NCBI GenBank assembly: GCA_034638255.1
Contig: JAWPGT010000097.1
Span: forward strand, 1 to 64,000
Origin: Coprinus comatus
Lineage: Eukaryota; Basidiomycota; Agaricomycetes; Agaricales; Agaricaceae
Length of the DNA: 64,000 nucleotides
Direction: 5' to 3'
Part shown: piece by piece, positions 21,988 to 33,393 of the stretch
Layout: the number at the start of each line of letters is the position of its first letter
How positions within the stretch are numbered: position 1 is the first letter of the stretch
Notes under the pieces: model-generated
What the model saw: only the letters and a program-made list of their open reading frames with translations
Told to the model about the DNA's origin: nothing
The model's database searches: none
Position numbers and translations under genes: made by a program

Positions 21988-22060
21988 ACGGATATGGGTA
22001 GGCTGGGGTAGGGTAGGGGTACTGAATTTCTCACCCAGGGATTACCCCTGCTGATCCCTA

Positions 22061-22235
22061 CATAGCATGGACCATTACTTTCTCCTATAAGTAGTGTACT
22101 TTGTCCTGTATTATTTCTTCAGTTCCAATAACTATATTCTCACTTGTCTCTCACAAGCCCTACAAACAACTATCTACCACTTTGTGCATATACTATTTGA
22201 TATTACTATGTCTTGTACTCATGCTCACTTCAACA
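22061..22235 (+). repeat. Copia-E 5' LTR, right half
   Basis: Continues the LTR begun at 9506 after the hAT element; the first 8 bases are the repeated CATAGCAT. It ends ...CTTCAACA and is followed at once by the copia primer site. Confidence 0.9.
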
Positions 22236-22247
22236 GGTTATGGGCCC
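22236..22247 (+). promoter_or_regulatory. Copia primer-binding site (initiator tRNA-Met half)
   Basis: GGTTATGGGCCC directly after the LTR. It is complementary to the anticodon arm of initiator tRNA-Met, the primer known for Drosophila copia. Confidence 0.75.
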
Positions 22248-22289
22248 TGCTAAGCTAGTATGACTTCCCAAATTTAGAGAGCAACCTAG

Positions 22290-22843
22290 TGTTAAGAACA
22301 GGGATCAGAGGGTGAGCTAGCAACATTGGATTGAGGCTTCAGCTTCAATGTATGTGTTGCACCCTTCCAATACTGCAATTAGCCTCACTTGCAAGAGGAC
22401 TGAATAGTCAGAAAGAATGTCAGAGGGAATTACAGAGAAGAGTAGAGAATGAGAGAAGTTACAAGATTGACTTAGAGTCAGAACAAGACAGAGACAGAGA
22501 GTGAGTACAGATACCATGTTGATATCAGACTAAGGAATGTACATGAGTGACTAGCAATTAAATACATTGTTTACCAATATTGGGATATAACATATCAAAA
22601 CATAAGATAACAGAAACAATAGGCTGACATATTAAAAAGGGTGATGCTGACCAAAAAGGTAATAACCAAAACAGGAAGTTAGGATAGAATGAGGAACAAG
22701 TGAAAGAGGTCCAAGAGGTTGGCAACCAATAGCAAGATTGACAGTTAGAACTGTTGGAAGGTCAGAAGAGTTGTTGGAAGGTTAGTTGGTAGCATGGTAC
22801 ATGACAGTGCCCCCCCCATTAAGGCCAAGCCCTCAAGGACTTA
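22290..22843 (-). mobile_element. Gypsy-D fragment: 3' LTR plus polypurine tract
   Basis: 22290-22806 is an inverted D-family LTR (TGTTAAGAACAGG...GTACATGACA). It is followed by the reverse complement of the D polypurine tract (GTGCCCCCCCATTAAGGCC) and some 20 bp of D sequence upstream of the tract. It is therefore a truncated element end, not a clean solo LTR. Confidence 0.75.
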
Positions 22844-23520
22844 TGTTGAAGTGATTACTAATTAAGCTGCTTACCAAGTACTTATATAGCTGCTCACTAA
22901 GCACTAACTTAGCTGCTTATATATAGCACTTATTATATATCACTGAATAATCTCTCAGTGTTCATTACTAAGTAGATTAGTGTTTTACCTCCATGCTTTG
23001 TATGCATGTTAGAAAGTGTAGTTACACATAACCTTAGGATTAGTGAGCATGGTGTAAGCTGAGGAATGTAGAGCACGACGGGACACGTAGATTAATGAAG
23101 GAACGAAGGTGATTGATTAAGAAATGAATGAGATACACTGCAGACAATGGTATGAGACTTGAACATGAAGTTATACTATAACTACTCACCTGCAGACAAT
23201 GGTATGAGACTAGAAGGTCACCAAGTGTCTGCAGGACGCTTCTACAAGCTGTGACATCACACAGTAACACCACATGATCAGAAAAGCAATCACAAGCTAC
23301 AACTCCATCAACTCCTGACATTGGGACTGCCTGGAGCAATCCTGACACATGGACCATAGCATTAGAGTATATAAAGAGCATTATCATGTACTTTATTTCT
23401 ACAGTTCATATACTACCTTTCTTGCTCTCCTCACACTTCTACAATGCTAACCACCTTCTCATATAACTGTGAGTACCTATCCAATGACACACTTTACTTG
23501 TCTATATGTTGCTTTCAACA
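22844..23520 (+). repeat. Copia-G 5' LTR with a solo LTR inside
   Basis: TGTTGAAGTGATTACT...GCTTTCAACA followed by GGTTATGGGCCC. AT-rich (22848-23045) with short repeats of TTAGCTGCTTA. Interrupted by the solo LTR 23053-23347. No 3' partner was found in the window. Confidence 0.7.
23053..23347 (-). repeat. Solo LTR, copia family B
   Basis: TGTAAGCTGAGG...CAATCCTGACA. Perfect TSD CATGG at 23048-23052 and 23348-23352. Confidence 0.93.
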
Positions 23521-23532
23521 GGTTATGGGCCC
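23521..23532 (+). promoter_or_regulatory. Copia primer-binding site
   Basis: GGTTATGGGCCC next to the copia-G LTR end. Confidence 0.75.
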
Positions 23533-24246
23533 TGACTAGCCAGTATGACTCTAGTGGTTCACAAACTGTCTTGGATATTCATCCAGATAATGTGTCTCAC
23601 TGTAAGAGGCAGAAGGTGGTGTCGACCAACCTGGAGTGTATGAGTCTCACGATGGTCCTGCAAAGATTTCTGCCTCCCTGGTGTCAGAGTTGTTCACTCC
23701 TATCATACTCAGTTAGGAGGGAGGCTCATAGCTCTGTTGTCTGTATGAGTAATTGCAGCACCCAACATGATGCTAACTTGTGTTTTGTTGTAGAACAATA
23801 TCTTTCATCTCTTATCATGTCACAACTCATCCCCACTCTTCCTATTCTCAAAGGCTCTGCTGACTGGCCAATTTGGTCACAACACATTCTCATTTGTGTG
23901 GCCATGATTACTTTGGAAGGCTGGTCCATCTCCACTATGATCCAGAATGGGTACTTTCATCCTATTCCTGGCCCTGTGCAGTCTGCAGTTGTAGCCACAG
24001 ATACCATACCTGCCCAATGTGCTTGCCCCAAAGTGACTTAAGAGCAGCAAATATGCTTACAACAACTGCAATGCTTTTGCTCTTGGGATGCTTAATTCCT
24101 GGTTGAGTGATGACATACTACATTATGGTCACACTAGGGCTGCTGATCTTTGGATTCATCTCTGTGATACCTATGGAACTTTCTCTGCTGGCTCTGCATA
24201 CAAGTTGTATGTATCTGCTGATTCCTTCCATCTTTCTGGATCTGAT

Positions 24247-24466
24247 TGTTAAAACAAGAGTGTAGCATGTGATGTATGGATATGTATGACTCTGGACTTA
24301 CTGAGGGCGGTGGTTGAAGTAGAAGAGGAACTGAAGTATATAATGCAGATATTACAAGTTTATATACTAATCTACAATAGTCCATGCAAGAACATATTAA
24401 GTCACATGTTCATCAAGTATAATGCCATTTAGAGAATGTCATTGTAGAACTAATAATAGTTCAACA
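24247..24466 (-). repeat. Solo LTR, copia family F
   Basis: TGTTAAAACAAG...TAGTTCAACA. Perfect TSD CTGAT at 24242-24246 and 24467-24471. Confidence 0.93.
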
Positions 24467-25375
24467 CTGATGATCCTTCTAAGGAAATCACAACATTCGT
24501 CAACTACTTTATCCAGTTAGAGAATGCTACCCCTGAAATCAATGTCCCACAGACTCTTTGAGCTCTGATGTTGATGACATACATCCCCCAGCAATGGGCT
24601 ACAACCAGGGCTGCACTCCTTGTTCAATATGGTAATGATCTTTCATCCCTCATGGTGCAGATAGTCCAGAATGCAATTGTTAGTGCTTGGTGCAATTCCT
24701 GCAGCCAGGCACAAGCCTCAGGTTCTTCCAAAGCTTCCAGGGTTAAGAACTTTAATAAGACTAAACCCCATCAGACCTTGAACCAAAACAAAAACCAGTC
24801 TAACCAGAAGTAGCCACAACAGCAGTGCCTACAAGGGCAGCAGCAGCAGCAACAATCAAATCCTGGTAGTTCTAGCAAGGCTGAAAAGAAGAAAAGGAAA
24901 TGTGGCAAACATGGTAGTGGCAAGGCCAAGGAAGTTACAGATGATCAGGCTATGAATATTGTTCTCACTACCAAAGCTTCTCTCTTTATAACCCCTTCTC
25001 CAGTTTCTACTCACTCTCTTATTGAGAGGATCCATGATGCCTTACCCCCAAAGGAATCTACTTCTTTCCTATTGCAGGACTTCAGTTCTCTGGGCTTCAT
25101 TGGTAAAACTCCAAAGCAGCAGAGGAAGCATGAGATCATGTGGAAGTACTAGTCTTGTGTCAGTTTCTCTGAGTCTGAGGACTCTAAGAAGCATAAAGTC
25201 AATGAGCTGGCATCTAAGAAGGTGCTTTCTGCAATCTCCAAGGTTCTTCCACCTTGTGATATCCCCATGGCTGAACTGGTCCCTTGTGCTTCTATTAAAG
25301 AAGTACCATGTGTCCCTGATGAGGATTACATGAACAATGAGATCTCAGAATACACCAAGGATAATGAGGGGTACC

Positions 25376-25670
25376 TGTCAGGATTGCTCCAGGCAGTCCC
25401 AATGTCAGGAGTTGATGGAGTTGTAGCTTGTGATCGCTTTTCTGATCATGTGGTGTTACTGTGTGATGTCACAGCTTGCAGAAGCGTCCTGCAGACACTT
25501 GGTGACCTTCTAGTCTCATACCATTGTCTGCAGGTGAGTAGTTATAGCATAACATCATGTTCTAGTCTCATACCATTGTCTGCAGTGTAATTCATTCATT
25601 TCTTAATCAATCAACTTCGTTCCTTTGTTAATCTATGCGTCCCGTTGTGTTCTAAGTTCCTGCGCTTACA
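25376..25670 (+). repeat. Solo LTR, copia family B
   Basis: TGTCAGGATTGC...TGCGCTTACA. Perfect TSD GTACC at 25371-25375 and 25671-25675. The apparent ORF across it is LTR sequence. Confidence 0.93.
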
Positions 25671-26001
25671 GTACCAGTACATACATTCTCCACCAGGTAA
25701 CCATTCATCCACTAATGCCAGAATCCAGAATGGACCCAGAAGTTCAACACTTCTGGGACTCCACAAGTGTACCTCCCTCTCCTCAGTCTCCAACTCACTT
25801 CTAAAGGAGCATGGTGTTGTTGATGGACTATTGGACTGGATTGCTGGGACTTGTAGAGTACTGTCTGTTGATTGCATTATTACTTTTTCTGTAACACTGC
25901 TTACTGTGAATGAATGACTGATTATGCTGCCTTCAAAATATCTCTGTAAGAAAATCCTGGCACAGACATCTGGTAAAGATATCAATGGATCTGAATGTAA
26001 G

Positions 26002-26536
26002 TGTTATGGTTTTGTATTTATCATGACTAATCATTAGAACTAATGATGGATGATAGTGTACTTTCTCTTACTTGTTTCACATAGTCTTGGACTAGTGTTT
26101 TATATAGCCTCAGACTAGTAGTTTCTATGTGCTTCCACTTGTCATTTCACTTATCATTTCAGCAGTAGATAGTTTCACCCTCCTATCTCACATGTATCAC
26201 ACACAGCCTACAACCTGTACATCATAGTTGTATAAATACATGGACAGCAATAGAGATTAAGCTTCAGCTTAATACTCTAATGTCTAAGTCCCTGTTCTAC
26301 TTGCTATCATCATTCCGCCTCTACCTTGATAACCCTAGAACTCAGAGTCAGCTCTAACTCTTGCATGAACAGCTTATTAGTAAGGAACACCTGTGATCTA
26401 CAGTCTGAGTACTGTGGAGGTTGTCTCCTGAAAGTAGTCTCAGTAAGAGTAGATGTTCTCCTCCTACGAGCACCTTCAAGAGGTCCATCATAGCATCGTC
26501 TATACCAAAACAGAGGTATAGGCAAGAATCATAACA
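26002..26536 (+). repeat. Solo LTR, family H
   Basis: TGTTATGGTTTTG...AATCATAACA, about 535 bp, with a GTATAAATACATGG box. TSD GTAAG at 25997-26001 and 26537-26541. No internal region of this family occurs in the window. Confidence 0.9.
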
Positions 26537-26587
26537 GTAAGTGTGGAGCTTACAAAAAGTCTCCCAGGTAGCTGACGACCCAAAAGT

Positions 26588-27173
26588 GGTAACAAATAGG
26601 TACCACTAGTTGTTTTAATTGGGTACATATGTATGTTCCTTTCATTATACATATGTATGTGCCTTTTATTGTACATATGTTTGTATGTATATACCTATTA
26701 CTATTATATGATGCATTTTTTCATGATTAATGATGATTTTCTACACTTTTAGTTTTGTCATATGCAAAAAAAAACATAAGTTATAGTAGGATTCTACTAA
26801 ACATATGTGTTTTTAGTAGGTTTCTGCTAAAGAAGTGAGGTTTTTAGTAGGTTTCTACTAAAGAACTCATACCTTTAGCAGAAACCTACTAAAGAACTTA
26901 TATCTTTAGTAGAATTCTACTAAAAACCTCACTTCTTTAGTAGAATCCTACTATAACTTATGTTTTTTTTTGCATATGACAAAACTAAAAGTGTAGAAAA
27001 TCATCATTAGTCATGAAAAAATGCATCATATAATAGTAATAGGTATATACATACAAACATATGTACAATAAAAGGCACATACATATGTATAATGAAAGGA
27101 ACATACATATGTACCCAATTAAAACAACTAGTGGTACCCTTTTTTTTACAACTAGTGGTACCTGTTTGTTACC
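26588..27173. repeat. Foldback (long inverted repeat) element
   Basis: The sequence from GGTAACAAATAGGTACC at 26588 is mirrored by GGTACCTGTTTGTTACC ending at 27173. Arms of roughly 280 bp are nearly perfect complements (ACATATGTATG steps, GCATATGACAAAAC, AGTAGGATTCTAC blocks) meeting around 26870-26890. Multiple TTTAGTAGAAACCTACTAAAG-like short palindromes sit in the centre. No coding capacity. It lies within copia pol/linker sequence. Confidence 0.85.
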
Positions 27174-27179
27174 ATTTTA

Positions 27180-29908
27180 ATCAATCCCCTGCCCCAAGTC
27201 TCCTAACTACACCCAAGATTTTGCTTCCTGAATGCTTGACTTAGGCACATCTTACCACTTCACTGGAGAGATGAATGACTTTGTCAAATTTGAGGAAGGG
27301 GACTTTGGTAAAGCCAGTACTGCTAATTCCCAAGTCACCATTGGTGGAAAAGGCAGAGTCCTCATCCAGTATAATCTTAATGGTGAGCTAACAACTACTG
27401 CACTGTGGCTGGTCTTTTATCTTAAAATGCTAACTGGATGTCTCATGTCTTCCAGTACTTTTTATCTTGAGGGAATGACAACCCAGGGTGCCTTATCAGG
27501 GACTTGTATCCTATGTGCTGATGGTTCCCTTTTTATGTTCACACCATGAAGGGGATTACATGATGGCATTCATATGCTTCATTTGAGAATTATTAGACAT
27601 TATGATGGCTTGTGTAATTGTCTTTCTCTCCCTGGAACCACAGCTTATGACTTGTGGCATCATCGACTTGGACATCCTTCAAAGAATGTTCTCAGGAAGT
27701 TCAAGGAATATGTTGAGAACTTTCCTGAGTTTTCTATTCCTAATTCCAGAGAGATCTGTGATGGTTGTGCTCATAGTAAGCTGTAGGAAGGTGCACACCC
27801 CCCATCCAACTCTCCTGCTAAAGCTTATCTGGAATGTATCCATTCAGATCTTCTAGAATTTTCAACATTATCCTACCACTGTTACAAGTGGGTTATTACT
27901 TTCATAGATGACTACTCCTCCTTTGCATGGGTTGTATTCTTACACAACAAATCCCAAATGCTCAGTGCCTTTAAGCATTTTGTAGCTATGGTACAGAATC
28001 AATCTAATGGTCGAAAGATCAAATGTGTCTGCACAGATAATAGGGGGGAGTATATTTCAAAAGAAATACAGGAATTGTTTGGCACAAATGGAATAGTACA
28101 TGAGACATCTGCTCCTCATATTCATGAGCAGAATGGTCGAGCTAAGTGACTGAATCATACAATTCAGGAAAAGGTGCAGGCCATGTGACTTTATGCTTGT
28201 CTTCTGGAAAATTGGTGGGAATTTGCTATGGAAACAGCTGTACATTTGTATAATTGCACCCCCATCAAACATCTTGAGTGGAAAACTCCCATGGAAATGG
28301 TTTATGGAAAATGTAAATTACATGTATTTACACATGTTCAGATGTGGTGCTTATGTTTACCTGCCAAAGGAGGTTCAAGACAATAAGCTCTTTCCTAGAT
28401 CAGAGGCCATGATTTTCATTGGTTATGATGGTACAAACCATAAATTCATGTGCCATCAAAAAGGAAATGTAATTTTCAGAGCTGCCACTGCTATCTTTGA
28501 CAAAAACTGGTTCCCCAAATGCCAGTATGACACATCTCAACACAAGGATACTTCTGAGTGTAAAAATCCTCCTCCATCTGATTTGGAATTCTCTGATGAT
28601 GACGATGAATATCATACTCCTGAATCCCATGAGCCCTATAGCAACACTCAACCTCAACCTAATTGGCTGAGGACACTGATGCATCCATGTTGACCCTCAG
28701 TTCCTCCACCTCCTCCATCTCCACCAGCTCCTCCCAAAACCAAAACATATCCATCTCCCACAGTTGAAACTGAGGATGAAGACAGTGATGGTTTGAGCTA
28801 TGCAGATGAACCAATCTATACACCTCAGTGTATTCCTTCTCCTGCTCCTTCATTTAGTTCAGCAGACTCAAGTGTGCCTCCCTCCCATCCAGTTTCTCTG
28901 TTACCATGACATTCTGGTCAACAGCATGAGGTTCCAAGGAGACCTGGCAACATTTACAGGAGAAGAAACATCCTTCTGAAATATTGAGGGATTATGAACA
29001 TGACTTTGAGGGACTTCCTTGCCAAGAGTGAACTCAACTCTGTGGTAATTATTGGCATAACAGAAATGTGCTGCCTAAACCACAGGATCTTCCACCTGAA
29101 GAAGTTGATCAGTGCTTACAAGAAATCAAAGAGCAGCATGAACAATATCAACAGGGTCCTAGTTGGATTCACCCTAAAAAAGAACCAGAATCTGATCCTC
29201 CCATGGACACAGAAGATTTGGATGAGTCTGATTTAACGTGTATTGCCAAGGAAGGGGGAGTTAAGTGGATCAAATTTTTATTAGCAAAAGCTGCCAAGAA
29301 AAATCCACATGTTCCTGTTCAATTCCATGATCTTGGTAAACTTGATCTGAAGGACCATGATGATTGGTTGAAGGCATGTTTAGAAGAACTTGACGTGCTG
29401 AAAAAGCAATCAGTCTTCAAGTTTGTTAAACTTCCAAAAGGAAGAAGAGCCATCAAGAACTGATGGGTGTTTAATGTCAAAGGAGATGGCTGGAAATGTG
29501 CTTGTCTTGTGGCAAAAGGTTTCTCTCAAGTCAAAGGTATCAATTTTGATGAGTTATTCTCTCCAGTGGTCCAGTATGAGTCAGCTTGTATCCTTCTCAG
29601 CCTTGCAGCTTTAGAGGATTGGAATATTGAGTCTGTCAATGTGAAAACTGCATACCTCTATGGAAAACTGGATGAAGAAATCTACATGGAACAACAACCT
29701 GAAGGTATCAAGAAACCAGGTAAGGAGGGAATGGTTTGGAGGTTACATTGTGCATTGTATGGCCTTAAACAAGCTGGACTGGCCTGGTGGAAGGAAATGG
29801 CAACTTCCATGAAAAACCTAGGCTTCAGTCAATGTGAATCCGATGCTGGTGTATACATTCATTGCAATAAGAACAGGAAGCTAGTAATAGCCATTGTTTA
29901 TGTTGATG
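27180..29908 (+). pseudogene. Copia pol relic: protease, integrase, RT (cut in RT)
   Basis: Protease MLDLGTSYHFTGEMNDFV (27232, W before it is TGA), GAG-pre-integrase DLWHHRLGHPSKNVLRKF and CDGCAHSK (27640-27786), integrase core VITFIDDYSSFAWVVFL, DNRGEYISKEIQELF, SAPHIHEQNGRAK (27880-28150), acidic and Pro-rich linker to 28990, RT FNVKGDGWKCACLVAKGFSQ, VKTAYLYGKLDEEIYM, ALYGLKQAGLAWW, ending IAIVYVDV at 29908, where the D LTR begins inside the YVDD motif. Many stops and frame changes. RNase H is absent here; an RNase H tail of this type occurs at 55751. Confidence 0.85.
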
Positions 29909-30925
29909 TGTTACGTACCATGCCACTGACTGACCTCCTGACACACCTTCTGACAGTTCTGACTATCAACCTTGTTATTGGTCGCTGACCTCTTGGACCT
30001 TCTTACTTATTTGCTTGCTACATTCTAACTTCCCTTTTCGGCTATTTCCCTTTTCAGTTGGCATCATCCTTTTTAGTATGTCAGCCTGTTCTTCTGTTAT
30101 CTTATGTTTTGATATGTTGTTAAGAACAGGGATCGGAGATGAGCTAGTGATGTCGGATTGAGGCTTTGGCTTCAACATATGTGTTGCGCCCTTCTGATAC
30201 TGTGATTAGCCTCACTTGCAAGAGGACCAAATGGTCAGAAAGAATGTTGGGAGGAATTACAGAGGAGAGTAGAGAACAAGAGCAGAGACAAGATTGACTT
30301 AGAGTCGGAACAAGACAGAGAGACAGAGGAATGAGTGTGGATACTATATTGATATCAGACTAAGGAATGTACATGAGCAGCTAGTGATTAAATACATTGT
30401 TTACCGATGTTGGAATATAACATATCAAAACATAAGATAACAGAACAATGGGCCAACATGCTAAAAAGGTAATGCCAACTGAAAAGGGAAATAGAATGTA
30501 GCAGGCAAATAAGTGACAAGGTCCAAGAGGTCAGTGACTGATAACAAGGTTGACAGTCAGAACTATTGGAAGGTCGGAAGATGTGTCAGGAGGTCGGTCA
30601 GTGGCACAGTATGTGACATATGTTATATTCCGATATTGGTAAACAATGTATTTAATCGCTAGCTGCTCATGTACATTCCTTAGTCTGATATCAATATAGT
30701 ATCCACACTCATTCCTCTGTCTCTCTGTCTTGTTCCGACTCTAAGTCAATCTTGTCTCTGCTCTTGTTCTCTACTCTCCTCTGTAATTCCTCCCAACATT
30801 CTTTCTGACCATTTGGTCCTCTTGCAAGTGAGGCTAATCACAGTATCAGAAGGGCGCAACACATATGTTGAAGCCAAAGCCTCAATCCGACATCACTAGC
30901 TCATCTCCGATCCCTATTCTTAACA
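29909..30925 (+). repeat. Gypsy-D 5' LTR split by an inverted copy of itself
   Basis: LTR TGTTACGTACCATG...TTCTTAACA in two parts, 29909-30117 and 30624-30925, separated by an inverted LTR of the same family (30118-30618) and one TSD copy. Confidence 0.88.
30118..30618 (-). repeat. Solo LTR, gypsy-D family, inside a D LTR
   Basis: TGTTAAGAACAGG...GTATGTGACA, with TSD TATGT at 30113-30117 and 30619-30623. Together with the outer right half it forms a palindrome of about 300 bp per arm. Confidence 0.9.
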
Positions 30926-30927
30926 GT

Positions 30928-30937
30928 ATATCAGACT
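30928..30937 (+). promoter_or_regulatory. Gypsy-D primer-binding site (self-priming type)
   Basis: ATATCAGACT, two bases after the 5' LTR, is complementary to AGTCTGATAT in the LTR (30682-30691), about 31 nt downstream of a TATTTAAT box. Third instance of the pattern in the window. Confidence 0.6.
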
Positions 30938-31199
30938 CCAACTTCTGGTACTGTCTCTCTTGTGTCTATGTCTGGGATTACTATTACTGTTCCTTCCTGG
31001 TCTGCTCATGTTCAGGCCGAAGAGCCTGCTCATGTTCAGACTACTCTTGCTGCTAGGTCTATTTTTGATACTGGTTCCCCTCTTACCCCTACTCCCTCTG
31101 GTTATCATTCACCAAATCTTTCCTGATCCAACTCTGTGACCAATATTCACCATTGTGGAGGTCTACCTGCATTTAACCTTGGTCATTGCTGAGCTAACA

Positions 31200-32540
31200 A
31201 CCCAACTCCAAACCCTCCCAGTGGTTTTCATCCTGAAGTTCCAATGGACAAGAATGAAAGGGATTCCAATTCCAAAAATCATCCCAAAATTCCCCATGTT
31301 CCAGCTGATCCTGTTAACAGAGTTCTGCAAAACCCCCCAAACCCACCTGACAGTGGTGATGGTGGCAGCAGTAGCGATGATGATGATGATGACAATAATG
31401 CAGATGATAATGACAAACACCCGAACAATCCTGATCCACCTTTGGCCCAACAGCCTGTTTGGGATAACATGGAGGATCAGCTACAAGCATTCTTGCATGG
31501 TCTCGGCACTCTTAGTCGTGCCTTGACTGCCTAGGCCTGCACTTCGGCTACTCCTGCTCCCAATCCTCCTGTTCGAGTCAGATCATGCTCACATTTGTGA
31601 ACCGGCAATCTTTGACAGTTCTAAACTGGCGAAATTGTCAGAATTCCTTTTCCAATGCCATCTATATTTCCAACATCATCAGAGCCTGGCCTCTGACATC
31701 AATCAGGTTGGGTTTGCTCTCTCCTATCTCTCTGGTTCTGCCTGTCAATGGTTTCAAACTGTGCTTGAGAATACTCACAACTGGATGTTAGTCCCCTGGT
31801 ACACCGACTGGGATCTATTTGTCCTAGAGCTCACTGCTAACTTTGGCTCTTCTGACTTAGTCACCGAAGCTGTGGAGGAATTGGACAACCTCACTGTGGC
31901 TTCAGGTGGTCTGATCGCGACTTACAATGTTGAGTTCAACCGTTTGGCCAGGGTCCTCCAATACCCTGATTATCTTCTCTGCCATGCCTATTACAAAGGT
32001 CTCCCCAACTGACTCAAAGATGCTCTCTATGCACTATCCCAGGGCAAACCAACCTCTCTTGCTGATATGCATAACACCTGCATTTGTATCAATCAACACT
32101 ACTGGGAACATCAACATGAAAAGAAGCATGTTGCAAGTTGCAATGTGCCAAATACTCCTGCTGTGACTACTCAGTCTTCCACTTCCAACTCTTCTACTTC
32201 TACTTCTACATCAGGTCAATTGTCTTCCAAGTCCAAGTCGTCCAACAAAACCAAATCAGCGACCCCTGCTCCAAAAGCCACTACATCTACTTCCACTACT
32301 CCTAAACCTACAACCAACCTCTCCAACAAACTCGATTCTAATGGCAAGCTCACTGCCAAAGAATGTCAACATTGGATTGCTAATAACCTCTGTCTCTTCT
32401 GCGGTGCCGCCAGTCATGGTGTTAGTGTTTGTCGAAAGAAAGCAGCTTCAGAAGCAGAGAAAGCCAAGGCTCAGGCAGCTACTACTACTACTACTTCAGA
32501 AATGACCTTGTCCTCTCAAACCAAGAGTTTGGGAAACTGA
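31200..32540 (+). pseudogene. Gypsy-D gag with CCHC knuckle
   Basis: Asp-rich N-terminal part (DDDDDDNNADDNDKHPNN), capsid CHLYFQHHQSLASDINQVGF, SGSACQWFQTVLENTHNW, DWDLFVLELTANFGSSDLV, Ser/Thr/Lys linker, knuckle [14 protein letters not shown]. Several stops; in the segment after GLPN a TGA stands where gypsy-2 has arginine. Ends KSLGN at TGA 32538-32540. Confidence 0.87.
32531..32537 (+). promoter_or_regulatory. -1 frameshift slippery heptamer of gypsy-D
   Basis: G GGA AAC in the gag frame, immediately before the TGA stop; reading shifts to GGG AAA CTG in the pol frame (-1), which is open (GKLICDPSG). Fits the X XXY YYZ rule. Confidence 0.65.
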
Positions 32541-33069
32541 TCTGTGATCCTTCAGGTGTGCAGACCAAGGATCACATTCTTCCTCCCTGCACTATTCCCT
32601 TTGTTCATTTGAATGCTTCTGCTCTTTCTAACCCTGACTCACTTCATATTCCTTTATCTTCTTCTGCTCCTTGTTTTGCTTCTTGTTCCGAATTGCCAAT
32701 TGTTGCTCTTATTGATAGCAGTTCTACTCATTGTTTCATTGACACCAAATTTGTTTGCGAGTTCACTATACCTACTAGTTCTTGTCCTCCAGTTGAATTA
32801 CAATTATTTGATGGCTCTTCTAACTCTTATATTACCCAATCTCTGTCTTTACCTATTACTTTTCCCTCTGGTGAATCTATGGCTATTGATTTCTATGTGA
32901 CTCGGCTTGACTCTTCATGTGCTATGGTTCTTGGTTACAACTGGCTCACCCACTACAATCCATTGATTGACTGGGTTTCGGGCAGTATCTCTTTCTGATC
33001 TATGACTAACAATGATCTTGCTCTCTCTGCTTCACTGTGAAAACTGATGGTGGCTGATGCCCCTGTCAC
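32541..33069 (+). pseudogene. Gypsy-D pol, N-terminal part (protease)
   Basis: [18 protein letters not shown] is the protease site (D-S-S in place of D-S-G), followed by [26 protein letters not shown] and [15 protein letters not shown], matching gypsy-2. Stop at 32998, then interrupted by copia-C at 33070. Confidence 0.85.
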
Positions 33070-33393
33070 TGTTGAAAGCAATGCATATACATGAAGACAT
33101 AATAGTTTAAGTATACACATGAAGTGGTAGATAGTAGTGTTTGCTGTTGGAGAGAACAGAGTGTAAAGAGAACTGGGTAGTTCAAGAACTGAAGAATACA
33201 GGAGCAAATGTAAACTACTTATACTAAATACTGCTGGTCCATGCTACGACACTAAGGAGTCAGGTGGCAACTACATGTAACTAATTATACATGAAACAGG
33301 AGTCTAAACAGAAGTTGAAACATATAGGTGAAACACTAACTACAACCAATAGGAGCTGCCATATAATGCAAAGCAAGTATGAAATGATTAAAG
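33070..33393 (-). repeat. Copia-C 3' LTR, truncated
   Basis: Matches 47840-48219 closely but stops about 50 bp short, at the first base of copia-B. Confidence 0.88.

Larger units (their letters stand above)
9719..22060 (+). mobile_element. hAT DNA transposon carrying gypsy-2 and a solo LTR
   Basis: Left end TAGAGAATAGCACAGGTA and inverted right end TAGGGATCAGCAGGGGTA match at 13 of 18 positions. Perfect 8-bp TSD CATAGCAT at 9711-9718 and 22061-22068, the hAT hallmark. It lies inside a copia-E LTR. Subterminal regions are rich in GGGTA/TACCC motifs. About 4 kb is the hAT itself; the rest is the solo LTR 11359-11750 and gypsy-2 14117-21987, which landed about 70 bp from the right end. Confidence 0.92.
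23533..26001 (+). pseudogene. Copia-G gag and linker, fragmented
   Basis: Copia gag blocks similar to those of copia-C and copia-F: RLWALTSQYDSSGS, LIPTLPILKGSADWPIWS, GTFSAGSAYKLYVSADSFHLSG, then after a solo LTR (24247-24466) LMLMTYIPQQWATTRAALLVQYG, a Gln-rich stretch and KKKRKCGKHGSGK. After another solo LTR (25376-25670) only non-coding linker follows. Many stops and frameshifts. Confidence 0.75.

Noticed and set aside
25222..25590. A conserved peptide shared by ORFs at 23040, 25222, 33473 and 38253
   Set aside because: It is copia B-family LTR sequence; the frame differs in its flanks and ends with the LTR.
26588..27173. CRISPR-like or satellite array
   Set aside because: The repeats are inverted arms of one palindrome, not direct repeats with spacers, and the genome is eukaryotic.
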